Shown here in pieces: positions 1 through 11,431 of a stretch of 64,000 bases of DNA (the stretch's first letter is position 1; every line of letters starts with the position of its first letter). The stretch comes from Mesorhabditis belari (lineage: Eukaryota; Nematoda; Chromadorea; Rhabditida; Rhabditidae). The notes beneath the pieces were generated by a model. The model worked only from the letters and a program-made list of their open reading frames with translations. It was not told where the DNA came from and did no database searches. Made by a program: the position numbers and the translations under genes. The stretch lies in assembly GCA_958450365.1 (NCBI GenBank), contig CAUEEP010000022.1, positions 558,001-622,000 of the forward strand, given 5' to 3'.

Positions 1-284
1 CAATTTAACGTAAGGCCTATTTCTGAAGAAGTTGAACGAGGGTTTTCGAGAAGACAGCGTCTTATTTGGTCATCAGAACAGGTCTCAGGGCGACCGCCAC
101 GTGGTTCATCTTCTAGGCTTTCATCACCACCTTTGAATCGTCGGAACCAAAACCTAGCGGTACCATCAATAACGGCGTCTTCGCCAAACGCATTCCGAAT
201 TCGACGTGCAGCCTCCGCAGCTTTCAACCCATTTTTGAACTCATAAAGCAAATTTGACCGAATAACGATACTTGTGTATACCAT
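1..284 (-). mobile_element. mariner transposase N-terminus, cut by window edge
   Basis: An open frame of 94 codons starts at ATG 284 and runs off the left edge. It encodes the paired helix-turn-helix DNA-binding region of a mariner transposase: the run FRRFKGGDESLEDEPRGGRP, typical of the end of the first HTH domain, is visible about residues 47-66. The catalytic domain lies outside the window. No terminal repeat was recognised in the 400 bases upstream, so the element boundary is unknown. Confidence 0.85.
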
Positions 285-715
285 TTTCAAACTAAAATGA
301 AAGTAGTTTATTGTTGTCCTTTAACAAAATAAATATATCATTCGAAAGAGGAAAAATAAGCTTTAAACGATATATATATCGTTAACAAAAAATTAAAAAT
401 TGTTTAGATATATTTATTTAAACAAAATAAAAATAAAAAACGTCGATTACTTTTTCACACACCTAATAGATGTCTGAAGTTATGCATTGCCTTTTGTTAT
501 TCAATTATTTCTTCATTAAAGTTTATTTATTTAAGCTGTTTTCAAATTGAATGACAATTTAAGACTTTTTTTAATTAATATAACTTTTGAGACTTAATAT
601 CCATCATTGTAAGAATTATCACCAGTGGTAAACATTCTTATTTCCATAATATCCATAATCATCCAAATAATAGTTGCTGCAAGTTTCATTTTCTGCTTCG
701 CCCACATTGTAAGAA
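285..715. other. AT-rich spacer
   Basis: Between the mariner fragment and the acidic protein gene the sequence is A/T-rich with no convincing exon. The downstream end carries simple TTC/TCA-rich DNA that is the antisense of the acidic repeat of the neighbouring gene. Confidence 0.5.
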
Positions 716-1857
716 TTATAAACCGTTGTAGTAATCGTAATCGTCCTTATTTTCATTATCCGAATCGTCCTCATCTTTTCCATTTAAGAATTCATCACAC
801 TCAGATTCTTCATCTTCATTTGAATCATTTTCTTCAGAATCTTCAGAATCATTTTCTTCAGAATCTTCAGAACCTTCCGAATCTTCAGAATCATTTTCTT
901 CAGAATCTTCAGAATCGTCAGAATCTTCAGAAAAAAAGCTCTTCCCAGCACAGTCCAAACCCCAGCACAGTCCATCATTAGACCTCAATTCTGGAACCTT
1001 GAACTTTGTCACCGTATCCCATTCATGATTTGCATGCTCCAATTGAACTCCATTCACTACAAAGAGACTCACAAAATATCGAATCCCTGAAGAGGATCCC
1101 ATTTTCATCTCATTAGCATACCATTTGTGGAGAAATAGATTATCCGATCGTCGGAGAAATGGATTATCCGATGCATCAATTTCTTGCACACAGCTTAAAC
1201 GAGAGACCAATTCCAGGTCGGATGGGTTTTTTGCAAGAACCAGTGTCACTTGATGGATCCCAGAACGGGATTTCGGTGGATTCAAACAGTAGAAAAATTT
1301 GTGTTTATTGAAAGTTTGAAGGGAGACTTTGACCCGCCAATGGTCGTCTCCAGGTTCACCAGTCATTGGATAAGGGCTTTCAGATGGTGTCTCTCCATCA
1401 AAAAGGGTAACGCCGAAGAAAATGCCATTCATTGTGAAATAGGGATCGTTGAATTGTTGACTGTAGTCAGTATAGCTGATAAGGTGATTGAAATCGGGTT
1501 GTGGGTGCTGAAAAATGAAATTTATTATGATTTCGTTAAATCTATGAAAAAAACTGAAGTAAACAGTCGGAATAAGGTTTTTTCAAACTTATTATCAGTA
1601 TCGATTTGAAAAATATATTAAGACTTTGATTACAATTCGAGTTGTAAGTTCAGCTGTTCAATTTCCCCTTTATTGTTTCGGAGAATTCGATGTTTTTTGG
1701 TTGCTTTTATTGGCTATAGCAGGTATTTCTTCTTAAGTTTTTTATTATTTAAACTGACTTCAGCTTTTTCTTGTGTCACATGATAGGCCCATTCGGCTTC
1801 ATAAAGAGTCTCATAAAGATCTTGAAGAGAAGAAAAAAAATCATCGTCGTTGTTCAT
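716..1857 (-). CDS. hypothetical protein with acidic Ser/Asp/Glu tail
   Basis: Two exons are supported: 1780-1857 (26 codons, starting MNNDDDFFSS) and 716-1507 (264 codons with stop), joined in phase 0 through a donor CAT|GTGACA and an acceptor TTTTTCAG; total about 289 residues. The body is a non-repetitive, Trp/Phe-rich globular region with no domain I can name. The last about 70 residues are runs of S-E-D and E-N-D-S repeats, giving a strongly acidic tail that suggests binding of basic partners or calcium, which is inference. No signal peptide is visible. A rearranged partial copy of the 5' part lies just upstream (2059-2373). The first exon and its weak donor are the least certain part. 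Confidence 0.5.
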
Positions 1858-2373
1858 CTTCTCTGAAAATTGATAAAGTTTATTTAAATGAGAAAGGCAA
1901 AAAAGGCAAAAATGTTTTGGATATCGAAGCGTTTCGTGGTCAATTATCAATTTTCGTTTTCTGAAAACTCTCGAAAGTTTTTTTTGCCTTCTTTTTAAGC
2001 AAATTATCTATAGATATCGACTTTTAAAGAACAAAAATGCAGCTTCAATCTAATTACCGTTGAATTGTTGACTGTAGTCCGTATTGCCGATAAGGTGATT
2101 GAAATCGGGTTGATAAAAAGTCCCATAATGATCTTGAAGAGAAGAAAAAAAATCATCGCCGTTGTTCATCTTCTCTGAAAAGTTTATTTAAATGAGGTAG
2201 GCAAAAAAGGCAAAAATGTTTTGGATCTCAAAGTGTTTCGTGGTCAATTATCAATTTTCGTTCTCTGAAAACTCTCGAAAGTTTTTTCCGTCTTTTCAAC
2301 TTTGCAAAGTAACCATAGATACCGACTTTTACCGACTTTTAAAGAACAAAAATGCAGCTTCAATCTAATTACC
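1448..2373. repeat. rearranged tandem duplication of the acidic gene's 5' end
   Basis: Bases 1801-2058 (exon 1 plus upstream DNA) are repeated at 2112-2373, and bases 1449-1501 (start of exon 2) are repeated at 2060-2113. In the second copy the two coding parts are directly fused in one frame and the roughly 270-base intron plus 27 flanking coding bases are missing. The second copy ends in a stop shortly after the QQFN motif, so it is a fragment. Confidence 0.8.
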
Positions 2374-2760
2374 GATATAATCGAGTTTTCGTTGATAACA
2401 AAAAATTTTCGATAAACAATTATGGAAGCTAGGAAAAAGATTTGAAAGACAAAAACATGGGAATAGTGTGCCAAAATGAGTGTGCAGTGCGTGAGAGGAT
2501 ACCGATGGGGCAATGATTATTAGGTATTTATCCCGAATATAACACAATTACTAATCTAGCGAGAAAATATAATAAAATAGAATCAATCGTTGGTTCAGTG
2601 TCTCAAAGCCAATGAAAAGCAATACAAAGTGGCCTCCGTCCCCTTTATCACACAAAACGATCTTTAGAGGGCAGGAGAATCAGAGATATTCAAAATCAAA
2701 ACATTAAATAAGATTTCACAGAAAAGAGCCACTTTTCTGCACACTCCCGCGCGCAAAAAG

Positions 2761-3800
2761 TCAAAAGAACAATCTAACAACAAATTTGATAAGCTTGGGC
2801 AAGAGGAGCATTACGGCAATAAAACTTAGAAGGATGGGTAGATGATCTGTCAACACCGCCTCCGCGAACTCCTTCATCTCGTCCCACATTGATCGCTCCT
2901 TCATTGTCGCGTCTCCAGTGACCCATCGATTTCCGTAGTTTGGAACGTAAACGAGTTGACCGGTGATCCTCGCTTTCCTTTTCGTCGGACTGTCAATGCT
3001 CACTGCTCTCAGATGCATGCCCCGCAATCGATGTCTTCAGCACATCCTTTCCCGTCGTTGTTGTAGACAGCAAGACCGTTTGGGAGGCAGTACTCTTGGT
3101 AGACTAGCACTCCCCGGCATCCACTCGCGGATGTCCCGCTCATCAGTGACATCAAGGTCACCAGCACGAAGTACACATAGTTCTTCGGCTTTCTTGTGCG
3201 CAAGTTGTACCTTGGGCGCTTTCTTGTTATCTTCACCGTCTTCGTGCCTCTTTTCTGGGGGCGTGTTCACAAGCACCTCTTCCCGTGCTACTTCCCTTGG
3301 CCCTTCATCGGCTGCGGCTTGCTCTTCTACAACATCTCCTTCCAAGAGGTACAGAAGGGCAATTGACCGCAGCGATTGGCGACCATTTTCCATCTCGATC
3401 ACAGCAGATCGGACCTGGTTGTCGACCCCTTCAATGATTCGCGCAATCTTAGCGCATCTCTAAGCAGCTCGAGGACGGTTTTCCTCGTGCACCAGCACAA
3501 CCTCTCCCACTCTGGGTTGTCGCTTGATAGCTCCACGTGGCTGCTTCAAGCCTCTCGTCCCTCTAACTTGCAATGCGAGCAAGTAGCTTGAAAAGCTTGA
3601 GAGCATCAGCTGCTTTTCTCGTCATGTACGTTTTGTTGGTACCACAGTCGAAGAACGATAGAGTTGTGCCCGTGATCTGGCTGTCTGGGTTGAAGAGATG
3701 CACTTCTTCAGTCACCAACGCTTCACCGTCTTGCAAACGATCAGCCGAGATCACTACCACTTCAGGACCCAATGCTGGGGCGAATAGAAGCGAATTAGAT
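2761..3800 (-). mobile_element. collapsed BEL/Pao-type LTR retroelement with env-like remnant
   Basis: Reading the minus strand from 3772 downward there are, in order: a retroviral-type aspartic protease piece (motif FFDCGTNKTY, as in the A17/DUF1758 family of BEL/Pao elements); the C-terminal domain of integrase (VGEVVLVHEE, about 3490-3530, then the tail ending LLYLLEGD near 3340), broken by an in-frame stop; and an env-like frame at 3009-3236 with a basic start and hydrophobic signal segment, followed after a frame break by a C-terminal membrane anchor (2761-3027). Reverse transcriptase, RNase H, the integrase core and most of the envelope ectodomain are absent. Flanking LTRs were not identified. 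It is an internally deleted, non-functional remnant. Confidence 0.7.
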
Positions 3801-4640
3801 AATCATAACCGCATATAACATATTGCTACAATACTTTTACAAAAAAGAAAGAAAACTAAAAATAATACAGTAAGACTACAGTTAGGAAATACAGATACAA
3901 GAAGATTAAATCTAGAGGAGATCTGACATGGCAATAAGATCTAATTCGTTTACAGATATTTTCAATTTTCCTACAGAAGAGCAGATACCAGAGGGGAGCT
4001 TATTCCAAACCCTACTAACACGGTTCACAAAAGAATGATAAAGGGAAAGATGATGGGGATGAGAATCGACCGAAATTTTTAATTATCTTATTGCCTATCT
4101 TATTTAATTATCTTATTTGAATTATCTTTAAAGTTTTTAATAATTTTGAATTTTTTGATTCATTTGACCTTTATCTAATTTTTTGATCGTTCAATTTTGA
4201 GGTGTTGAAAATTAGAAGACCATGGTCTTCTATTAGAATTTTTACAGTATATATTTAGTGATAAAATAATTCCAGCTTACAATTTATTCAATTTCACTGT
4301 AGTTTTTATTTTTAAATATGATTTATCAATGCATTACTTTGAAGTTTTTCATTTCACATGTACAAAATTAAATAATAAAAAAAAAATAAAGGAATTTATA
4401 AAATCAAGAAACTACATTGGAATTATAAAGGAAAAAAAATCAAAATTTTGTTTTTATTAGTAATGTTGAGCAAATTGACAACAAGCTGATGGAGATTGTT
4501 TTGTCTGAATGCACAACACTGAGTAGGCCAATTCCTTGAAGCAAGTTTGGCTTAAAAGTCACAAATGCTCAGTAAAGTCACAAATTGTATACTGGTTTTA
4601 TTGATAATAAAACTTTTTTGTTTTGCGTGTAACCAAACTC
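3801..4640. other. gene-free AT-rich DNA
   Basis: No exon, RNA gene or transposon end is recognisable. The part next to the retroelement could include a degraded LTR, but no second copy exists in the window to test that. Confidence 0.4.
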
Positions 4641-5034
4641 GAAGAAGTATCGATGTACTTGAAGAAGTGTCCATGTACTCGGAGAAGTGTCCATGTACTC
4701 GGAGAAGTGTCCATGTACTTGAAGAAGTGTCCATGTACTCGGAGAAGTGTCCATGTACTCGGAGAAGTGTCCATGTACTTGAAGAAGTGTCCATGTACTC
4801 GGAGAAGTGTCCATGTACTCGGAGAAGTGTCCATGTACTCGGAGAAGTGTCCATGTACTCGGAGAAGTGTCCATGTACTCGGAGAAGTGTCCATGTACTC
4901 GGAGAAGTGTCCATGTACTCGGAGAAGTGTCCATGTACTCGGAGAAGTGTCCATGTACTCGGAGAAGTGTCCATGTACTTGAAGAAGTGTCCATGTACTC
5001 GGAGAAGTGTCCATGTACTGGAAGAAGTGTCCAT
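4641..5034. repeat. 20-bp minisatellite, about 19.7 copies
   Basis: The unit GGAGAAGTGTCCATGTACTC is repeated head to tail with few changes. Units that start GAAG rather than GGAG occur every third unit in the left part (60-bp higher-order pattern) and become rare to the right. The unit has no stop codon in any frame and its length is not a multiple of three, so long open frames appear on both strands in all phases; none is regarded as a gene. Confidence 0.95.
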
Positions 5035-5730
5035 ATCCGGTTGTCAAGTTCGATAGCAAGTTGTTTGAAATGCATTTTGGAGGCAAATGTTCTTGAATGC
5101 CACCGTCTTTTTGGAATTGCTGCAACAAAAACCATTCGATGATTTGGAGCACAACTTTTTATGAAATGTTTTGATGAAAAGAACTCGAATTTTTCCGGTG
5201 CCTCTATTTTTCCTCCGGCGCCGCTCGGTTTTTTGATTTTTTGTAACTAAAAAGTTAATTTTTAACCTATAACTCAGCGTATGAAATCTTCCTTAGACTT
5301 AGGGCTTTCTTCTGAATATTTCAGTTTTTTGAAAGACCTCCTCTGCGTCGAGAAATAATGTTCCCAAGAAAAAAAAAGCAGTGTTTTACTTGGGAATATT
5401 GACTGCTAATTGACTAATTACCAGATGAGACTGAGCAGACTATTTGCATAGCTGATCCTTTGTCAACGTTTTTTTATTGAGTCTTTCAAAAGTTTGCCTA
5501 CCATTATAGTTTCAAAGTTCATTTTTGAACGTAAAATTGTTTGTAATAAAATTTTATTGCTTCATTGGATAAGAGCATAGAATTACGAAAGAAAAGATTG
5601 AACCGGAAATTGAATTTTCTGATAGAGCCTCTCATTTATTTCTATTCTAAGCTGATAAGGCAATAAGTGGCTAGTTCATTTTTGAGATTTTCCCCATTGT
5701 GCCCAGTTATTTACTAATCAGGGATTTTCA
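5035..5730. other. intergenic DNA upstream of the lectin gene
   Basis: No gene recognised. This stretch should hold the promoter of the lectin gene that starts at 5731, but no clear core element stands out. Confidence 0.4.
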
Positions 5731-8700
5731 ATGAAAAGCTCTCCATTCGGCCTCTTTTTCCTGTTTGTTGTGGTGGACGGATTTGACTGCCCTCCAGGCT
5801 CATCGCCAATCCCAAATGAGCAACTTTGTCTGTATCCGATCGCTGATCGTATGTGAAGTTTTCGCGTAGCAGTTTTCGTTTTATTTATCACAAGCTTTTG
5901 ATGACTAATAACCCGAAATCAATCTTCATTTTTTGGAGATTTAATGATGTATACTGTATATATGTCGTAGCCGATTATGAATGAGCGGGTCCGGACGCGT
6001 CCAACCATCAAGTATTTGGTATCATTCAACGCAGAATCATTTAATAATTATGTTAAATTTTTTAAATTAGAAAGATTGCATAAAAAGAAAAAAATTATGG
6101 GGCTTCAAAGTTTTCTCTTGAACAAACGGTTTTTTTGCTCTAATTTTTTTTCCTTTTATCAAATCTTGCTAATTTTAAAAATTTAACATAATTATCAATG
6201 ATTCTGCGTTGAATGATACCAAATACTTGATGGTTGGACGCTTCCTAGACCCACTCATTCATAATTGGCTGAAATTCATAATCTACGGGGGTCCCGCCGG
6301 CTATGGGGATCCCGCCGATTTTGAATGAAACGTAGCGCTGGCAATTTTTAACCTAAACTCACAAATTTGGTACCAATCGACGCAGAATTTCATTCGCTAC
6401 AAGATAATATAATATTGTCCTCATAAATTAAAGGGTTGCTCTACTAGAAAGATTTACCAAAAAATTTTATTCATAATCGGCTACGACACATATGTTACGC
6501 CCGATTAAAAAACCACGCGTCCGGATCTGATCTGGACATGTGATCGTAATCGAACGTAACATATACAGTCGAACTTCAATACAATTAACTGCAAGGAACC
6601 GGTCGAAAAATTCGTTATATGAAAGTGTACGTTATATCGAAATTCGTTGTATAGAAACAAATCAGCATTGTTTTTTTTTGACTAATCCTCTATATAGAAG
6701 TTTCTATCACAAGTTTATTTTGAAAACAAGTTAGCAAGGAAACGTTGCAAAAACAACTCCATAAAGCTTCTTGAATTTATCCAGCCAACCGCTACTCGCT
6801 TGAAAATCGTTAATTCTTTTCAAGCTTGCCAACTCTATCGCTTTCGAAGCAGATTTCGAAGCATTCATTTTGGCTTGACATTTGCTTGAGCCAAAGAAGC
6901 ACAGACTCTTCGATTGATTCGTATTTGCTCGCCTTCAATCGTGCTCTTTTTGCAGCTACTCTTTCACGCTTCCATAATGACATCATCCTAAGAATTGGTT
7001 AGATTGTTGATCGCAGCAATTTGAAGTCCTTCGCCAATTCAGCCGTTCCTTTCGAAGTTGATTGTATTCGAGTATTCGCTTCTTCAAAGCGAAATCGTCG
7101 ATCGACGCGTCGACTTCCCTCACCTAAAATCTAATAATGTACTCAAAAATTAAAGAATAAGAAAGAAAACTTTACATTAAGCACACTTAAGATAAAAACG
7201 TTCCAAGCAGTAAACAAGCTAATTGCAAAAGTATTTCAAATTGAGTAAAAAATTAGATATTCAGTCAAAAAGCAGGAATCCATTTTGATTTTGCCCACAT
7301 TTTAGCAAATAATTCGTTATATGGAAATGAAATACTATATTTCATCCCCAAAAAGTTTTCGTTATATCGAAGGTTGTTTCTTAACTTCTTTCTTTCTCAA
7401 AGTAGACTTATTAAAAGTTTGGAACTGAATATAGGGTTCTTTATATCGAAGTTCGACTGTATATCCACTGTTTTGTCGATTTTAGTCTGCAAAAACTGAT
7501 TGATCTGTACCAATCAACCAGAGTTGAACAAGCGACCAGTGTTTAGTTTAGTAATTAAACTTTATTTCTGTAAAAGTCATGAAATCGTTGTGTTCTTTTC
7601 AGCCCAGTTCTATCAAGATGCCGTTTGGCAATGCGGGACTTTGGGCGGAGTTGTGTCGAAAGTGACGAACGCTTTTGAGAATAGCTACATTTTTTCGATG
7701 GCTAGCATATGTGAGTGAATTGGTACCTTATAGAAATCAAAAAGTTCATTATTTTCAAATAAAAAACTTAAATACTTACAAATCAAGTCAACAACGGTTT
7801 TCTGAGTGTTTCTTGTTCATAAGTTCACTGAACACACCTAAAACAACGCCTTAAACATGTGGCCAACAATTGTGAAATACGTAAATAGTGTAAATTATGT
7901 ATTATAAAAGATTTTGAAACGAATAAACCTTAAAAAAATTCAGATTTCAACGCAACTCAGCAATGGATCGGTGTGCAGAAGCTGGCAAACGGTTCATGGA
8001 GTTACCAAGATCACTCGGCGTTAACCTATCGAAATTGGGCACCTGGTAGGGAAAACAAAGTTATTTATGACAAGATGACAATTTGATTGTGTTTTTAACT
8101 AGCTACAGATGAGCCAAGAAACGCATCTGGCTACAATTGTGCCCTAATGACGACGGAAAATCTTCGTTGGTCGGCCGCCGATTGCTCGCAACCACGACCG
8201 TGTTTTTGTGTACTTCCGCCTCTACCTACCACAATTCAAAGTTTGATTTTTTTCAAAGAAATATAATACTTTTCATCCCATCTTATTACATAAACATGTG
8301 TGGCTTATATTGGGTTGGTGAATTGAAAACTGCCGGACTTTGAACTAAAATTTATTGAACATAAAACCATGAATTCATTCGAAATAATTTTCATTATTAT
8401 TGACGACTTCTGCCCATTTTACAGACAATTTGCGGATTCCTCTTTCGTAGTAGGATTTTGGTTTGTGCGTGAGACAAGTGTGAGACTCAAAACTGAAGAA
8501 CTGGAGATGTCCCAGTTTGAGCACTTTCTTCAAAAGAAACCCATTTTAGTGTCAATAGAAAAGTTGTAGAGAATCAAAAATCAAGCTTATATCCAAATTT
8601 CCAAAAAGATACACTGAGTAGTTTCGCTTAAAATGCAAGTTTTGTAAAAATTCGTAAATTTGGCATTTCTTGAAAACCAGTTTTTGAATCGTTCTGAAAA

Positions 8701-10543
8701 TTTGGATATAAGCCTGATTTTTAAAATAAGCCTGATTTTTGATTCTCTACAACTTTTCCATTGACACCAGAATGGGTTTCTTTTGAAGAAAGTGCTCAAA
8801 CTGTCACAATCACAATAGCCGACAGTTTTCAATTCACCAACCCAATAGATTGAGATTAGCCTTGATTTGCGCAGAAGTCACTATCGAATTTGAGGATTCG
8901 GAAACCATCAGATGAGATTTGGGAGGAAAGAGGGAAGGGGGTTATGCAAAAGTCCTGCGCCAGACGACGAGCGATTACGCCGCCGCACAAAGAGCACACA
9001 GAACACACAAATTTTAAGCGAAACTACTAAGTGTATCTTTTTGGAAATTTGGATATAAGCTTGATTTTTGATTCTCTACAACTTTTCCATTGACACCAAA
9101 ATGGGTTTCTTTTGAAGAAAGTGCTCAAACTGTCACATATCACAATAGCCGGCAGTTTTCAATTCACCAACCCAATAATTGTGCTAAAAGACGAAAAGCT
9201 TGTTTTACCCATCATTAACATAAACACTTAATTAAGCAACTCTGCCGCCTCTCAAAACTACACCTCTTCCATTTTGTACTCCCGGTTACCAATATTTCGA
9301 TGGGACCGGCTATTGTTATTACATACGCGTATGATAATAATAACCAACAAAAATAAAGCATGGAATTTAGCCATACGACGTCATAATGGGAACGGTGTAC
9401 AGTTTTTCCGAAGCTGAATCATATTGTCGAGAGGATGGAGGCCATTTGGCATCAGTGCACTCAGCTCATGAAGATGACTATGTTTACAGTTAGTTGTAAA
9501 AACAAATCACTATAATCATGATATGTTTGTTGCCTAACAGCAGAAGAATCTCTGCATTTGGCACTTGGAACAATTGGAACTTGACCACTTTGGATCAGTA
9601 GTGTGCTTTGTTCAACAATAAGCTCACTTATCTATTGAATAGAAGTGCACTTTTGGTGTTGAATTAAAGATTTGAATTGTTCTCTTTTTAATGTTTCTTT
9701 CAACTTAAAGAGTTGTTCTCTTTTTTTTGTTTTTTTCCTTTTTTACAAAGTTGTCATTTCAAGAACCAAAAGGACCATTTTTCTAAAGACTTTTCATTTT
9801 TCAAGAACCAAAAAGATCAAAAAGACCTTTTTCTCGTTTTCTATTAGCTTAAATAATAGATATCTTTTAAGTAAATTTGTTTTGCAATTTCAAATTTGCA
9901 TTTGCATTTGCATTTCAAATTTGCAAGTCAGATTCCAACTTAAATTTATTCTTTAGTTGACTCAGTCAAGTCGATTTAAATGCTGATGCTGATGAGACAA
10001 AAAGTTTAGATATGACCCCGAGGGACGAAGTGTCTAAGTGCGCGGAGAATCACTATGTGTGGCTTGGATTGGACAATGGAGACGGAAATGTCGGAAGTGG
10101 AAGATGGACTGATGGAACACCCGTCGATTACTCGTTCGGATATTTGGGTGGCACTGGATATTTGGGGGTGAGTGTGATGAAGTAAAGTGATGAAATCAAA
10201 CAAAAAAATTTTCTTTTGTTAGTTGAGAGTGACTACTTTATACTTGCACGTTCAAGATTTACATATAGAACTTTAAATAAACTCCTTTTTAGTATTCTGT
10301 TAAAAGTTTGATTCTAAGCCTAGAAATTTTTAGCTACATAGCTTGTTAGACTTGACTGGGTTACTGACGATGGCCAGTATCGTTTGCGGAAACTATTTTG
10401 AGTTATTGGTAAACTAATTCTAGATACCAAAAGCTTCAACCTACTCGGGTGAGGCTTGTTCAAGTAAAGTCTACGATTGGTACAGTACATGGGTCAATCA
10501 CAAATTCGGACGTTTCATCTGCAAGCAGCGGCCACTGAGTTAG
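5731..10543 (+). CDS. secreted protein with two C-type lectin-like domains
   Basis: Eight exons fit in phase: 5731-5848, 7603-7710, 7944-8045, 8109-8240, 9237-9328, 9371-9488, 10010-10167, 10424-10543 (315 residues). A signal peptide (MKSSPFGLFFLFVVVDG) precedes domain 1, with FYQDAVWQCGTLGGVV, a WIGVQKLANGSW core and an NWAPG turn followed by EPRNASGYNCALM. Domain 2 starts CTPGYQYFDGTGYCYY and has SEAESYCREDGGHLASVHSA, VWLGLDNGDG and ends GRFICKQ. The classic EPN and WND calcium/sugar ligands are not intact (EPR in domain 1, VNHKFG in domain 2), so carbohydrate binding may be lost or altered. Such proteins are secreted and often linked to nematode immunity. An AATAAA lies near 10579. The exon 5 acceptor (ATTAAG) is weak; introns 1 and 4 are swollen by transposons. 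Confidence 0.85.
5957..6494. mobile_element. MITE with TATATGTCGTAGCCGAT ends
   Basis: Inside intron 1 of the lectin gene. The ends are inverted (ATATGTCGTAGCCGATTATG at the left, its complement at about 6472-6494). Within them a second, about 83-bp pair of inverted arms (5971-6053 and 6187-6270) makes a long foldback. A related copy with the same outer end is at 22284-22733. No coding capacity. Confidence 0.75.
6566..7459 (-). mobile_element. decayed pogo/Tigger-like DNA transposon
   Basis: The ends CAGTCGAACTTC and GAAGTTCGACTG are inverted and flanked by TA (6564-6565 and 7460-7461), as in pogo-type elements. The minus strand between about 7115 and 6800 encodes, over three frames with several frameshifts, a Psq-like start (DFALKKRILEY) and a CENP-B-type helix-turn-helix piece (KYESIEESVLLWLKQ). 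The DDE catalytic domain is absent. It lies in intron 1 of the lectin gene. Confidence 0.75.
7468..7576. repeat. dispersed about 105-bp repeat (copy a)
   Basis: This stretch is present again, inverted and about 90% alike, at 58805-58914. Both copies lie next to transposon debris; the unit shows no coding pattern or terminal repeat of its own. Confidence 0.75.
8310..8845. mobile_element. mariner-derived foldback element (TTGGGTTGGTGAATTG ends)
   Basis: Ends TTGGGTTGGTGAATTG and its complement are flanked by TA. The left part, read on the minus strand, keeps the last about 20 codons of a mariner transposase (YERGIRKLSVKWAEVVNNN and stop). The rest is a large internal inverted repeat. It lies in intron 4 of the lectin gene. 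Relatives are at 9010-9178, 14653-15212 and 26097-27147. Confidence 0.8.
9010..9178. mobile_element. half copy of the same foldback element
   Basis: Only the right half is present, ending CAATTCACCAACCCAATA. It sits 165 bp beyond the full copy in the same intron and differs from it by a few substitutions, so it is a separate insertion or a partial duplication. Confidence 0.7.
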
Positions 10544-11431
10544 AGAAAACGCTTTGTTATGACGAAAAATGTGTTCTCATAATAAAAAGCTTGTTGTTGT
10601 GCATGTTCCTTGGTAAATAACATCTTTCAATTTTCATTTGAACAGACGACAATCAGTGAAAACTCTCAAAATTGTAGAATATGATTTAAAGAATGTGACA
10701 CAAAATCAAAGGCTATCATTCTATCATTCCAAGAGTCCAGCTCAATCAAAATCAAACGAATCTCTCTGATTTTTTCATCGGCAAATTTTGATAGCAGTAG
10801 CAGTAGCAGTAGCCAATATAGCCAATGTAGCAGTAGCCAATATAACCAATAAGTTGATTGGAGTACACATAATTTGTATCTAGGCATCAAATTTATATCT
10901 TTCTTTCATTTTAGATTTACCACATAATAATTATAATTTCGTTTACTTCTTGTTTGCTAAATCAAATCAGAATCTTAAATTCAAGAGCTCTGATATAAAA
11001 ATGAAATTCACACTTTTATTTTAAATGTAAGAATATCGAAAAAATCCAGAACTCCGAACAAGATATACTCCGAAGAAGATATAAATGAACAATAAGCTTT
11101 ATAATGTTAAATTCTTGAATATATTGAATGTTGAATAAAGTATTGAATAAAGAAAGCAAAATTTACAGGTAATCCAGTAAATTTCACCCTTACTTTCTTT
11201 ATAAGGTAAAATCTAGTGGAAAGCCAGTGGAACCTGCCCTTAGTTACTTTATAAGGTAAAATCCACTCGTTTTCAAGTCGATTTTGCCTTTAGTTTCTTT
11301 TTAAAGTAAAATCCACCGAAAAACCAGTGGATTTTGCCTTCTGCCTTCATTTTGCCAGTGGACTTTTTTGGAACAAGATAAGTGAAAGAAAATGGTTTTG
11401 TTTTATGTTTTAATTTTTGAAATGCGATTTA
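10544..11431. repeat. intergenic DNA with two small tandem repeats
   Basis: No gene seen. Bases 10792-10850 are an AGCAGT/AGCCAATAT short tandem array. Bases 11168-11360 hold about four units of a 50-bp repeat marked by CTTTATAAGGTAAAATC at 11198, 11248 and (variant) 11298. Confidence 0.7.

Noticed and set aside
4641..5034. CRISPR-like array
   Set aside because: Units are contiguous without spacers and the genome is clearly eukaryotic.
4552..5152. Several long open frames on both strands across the 20-bp array
   Set aside because: They arise because the unit has no stops and is not a multiple of three; no unique coding sequence supports them.
9541..9600. Extra exon of the lectin gene starting AEESLHLALG
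   Set aside because: It runs into a stop and breaks the phase that exons 6 and 7 keep when joined directly.
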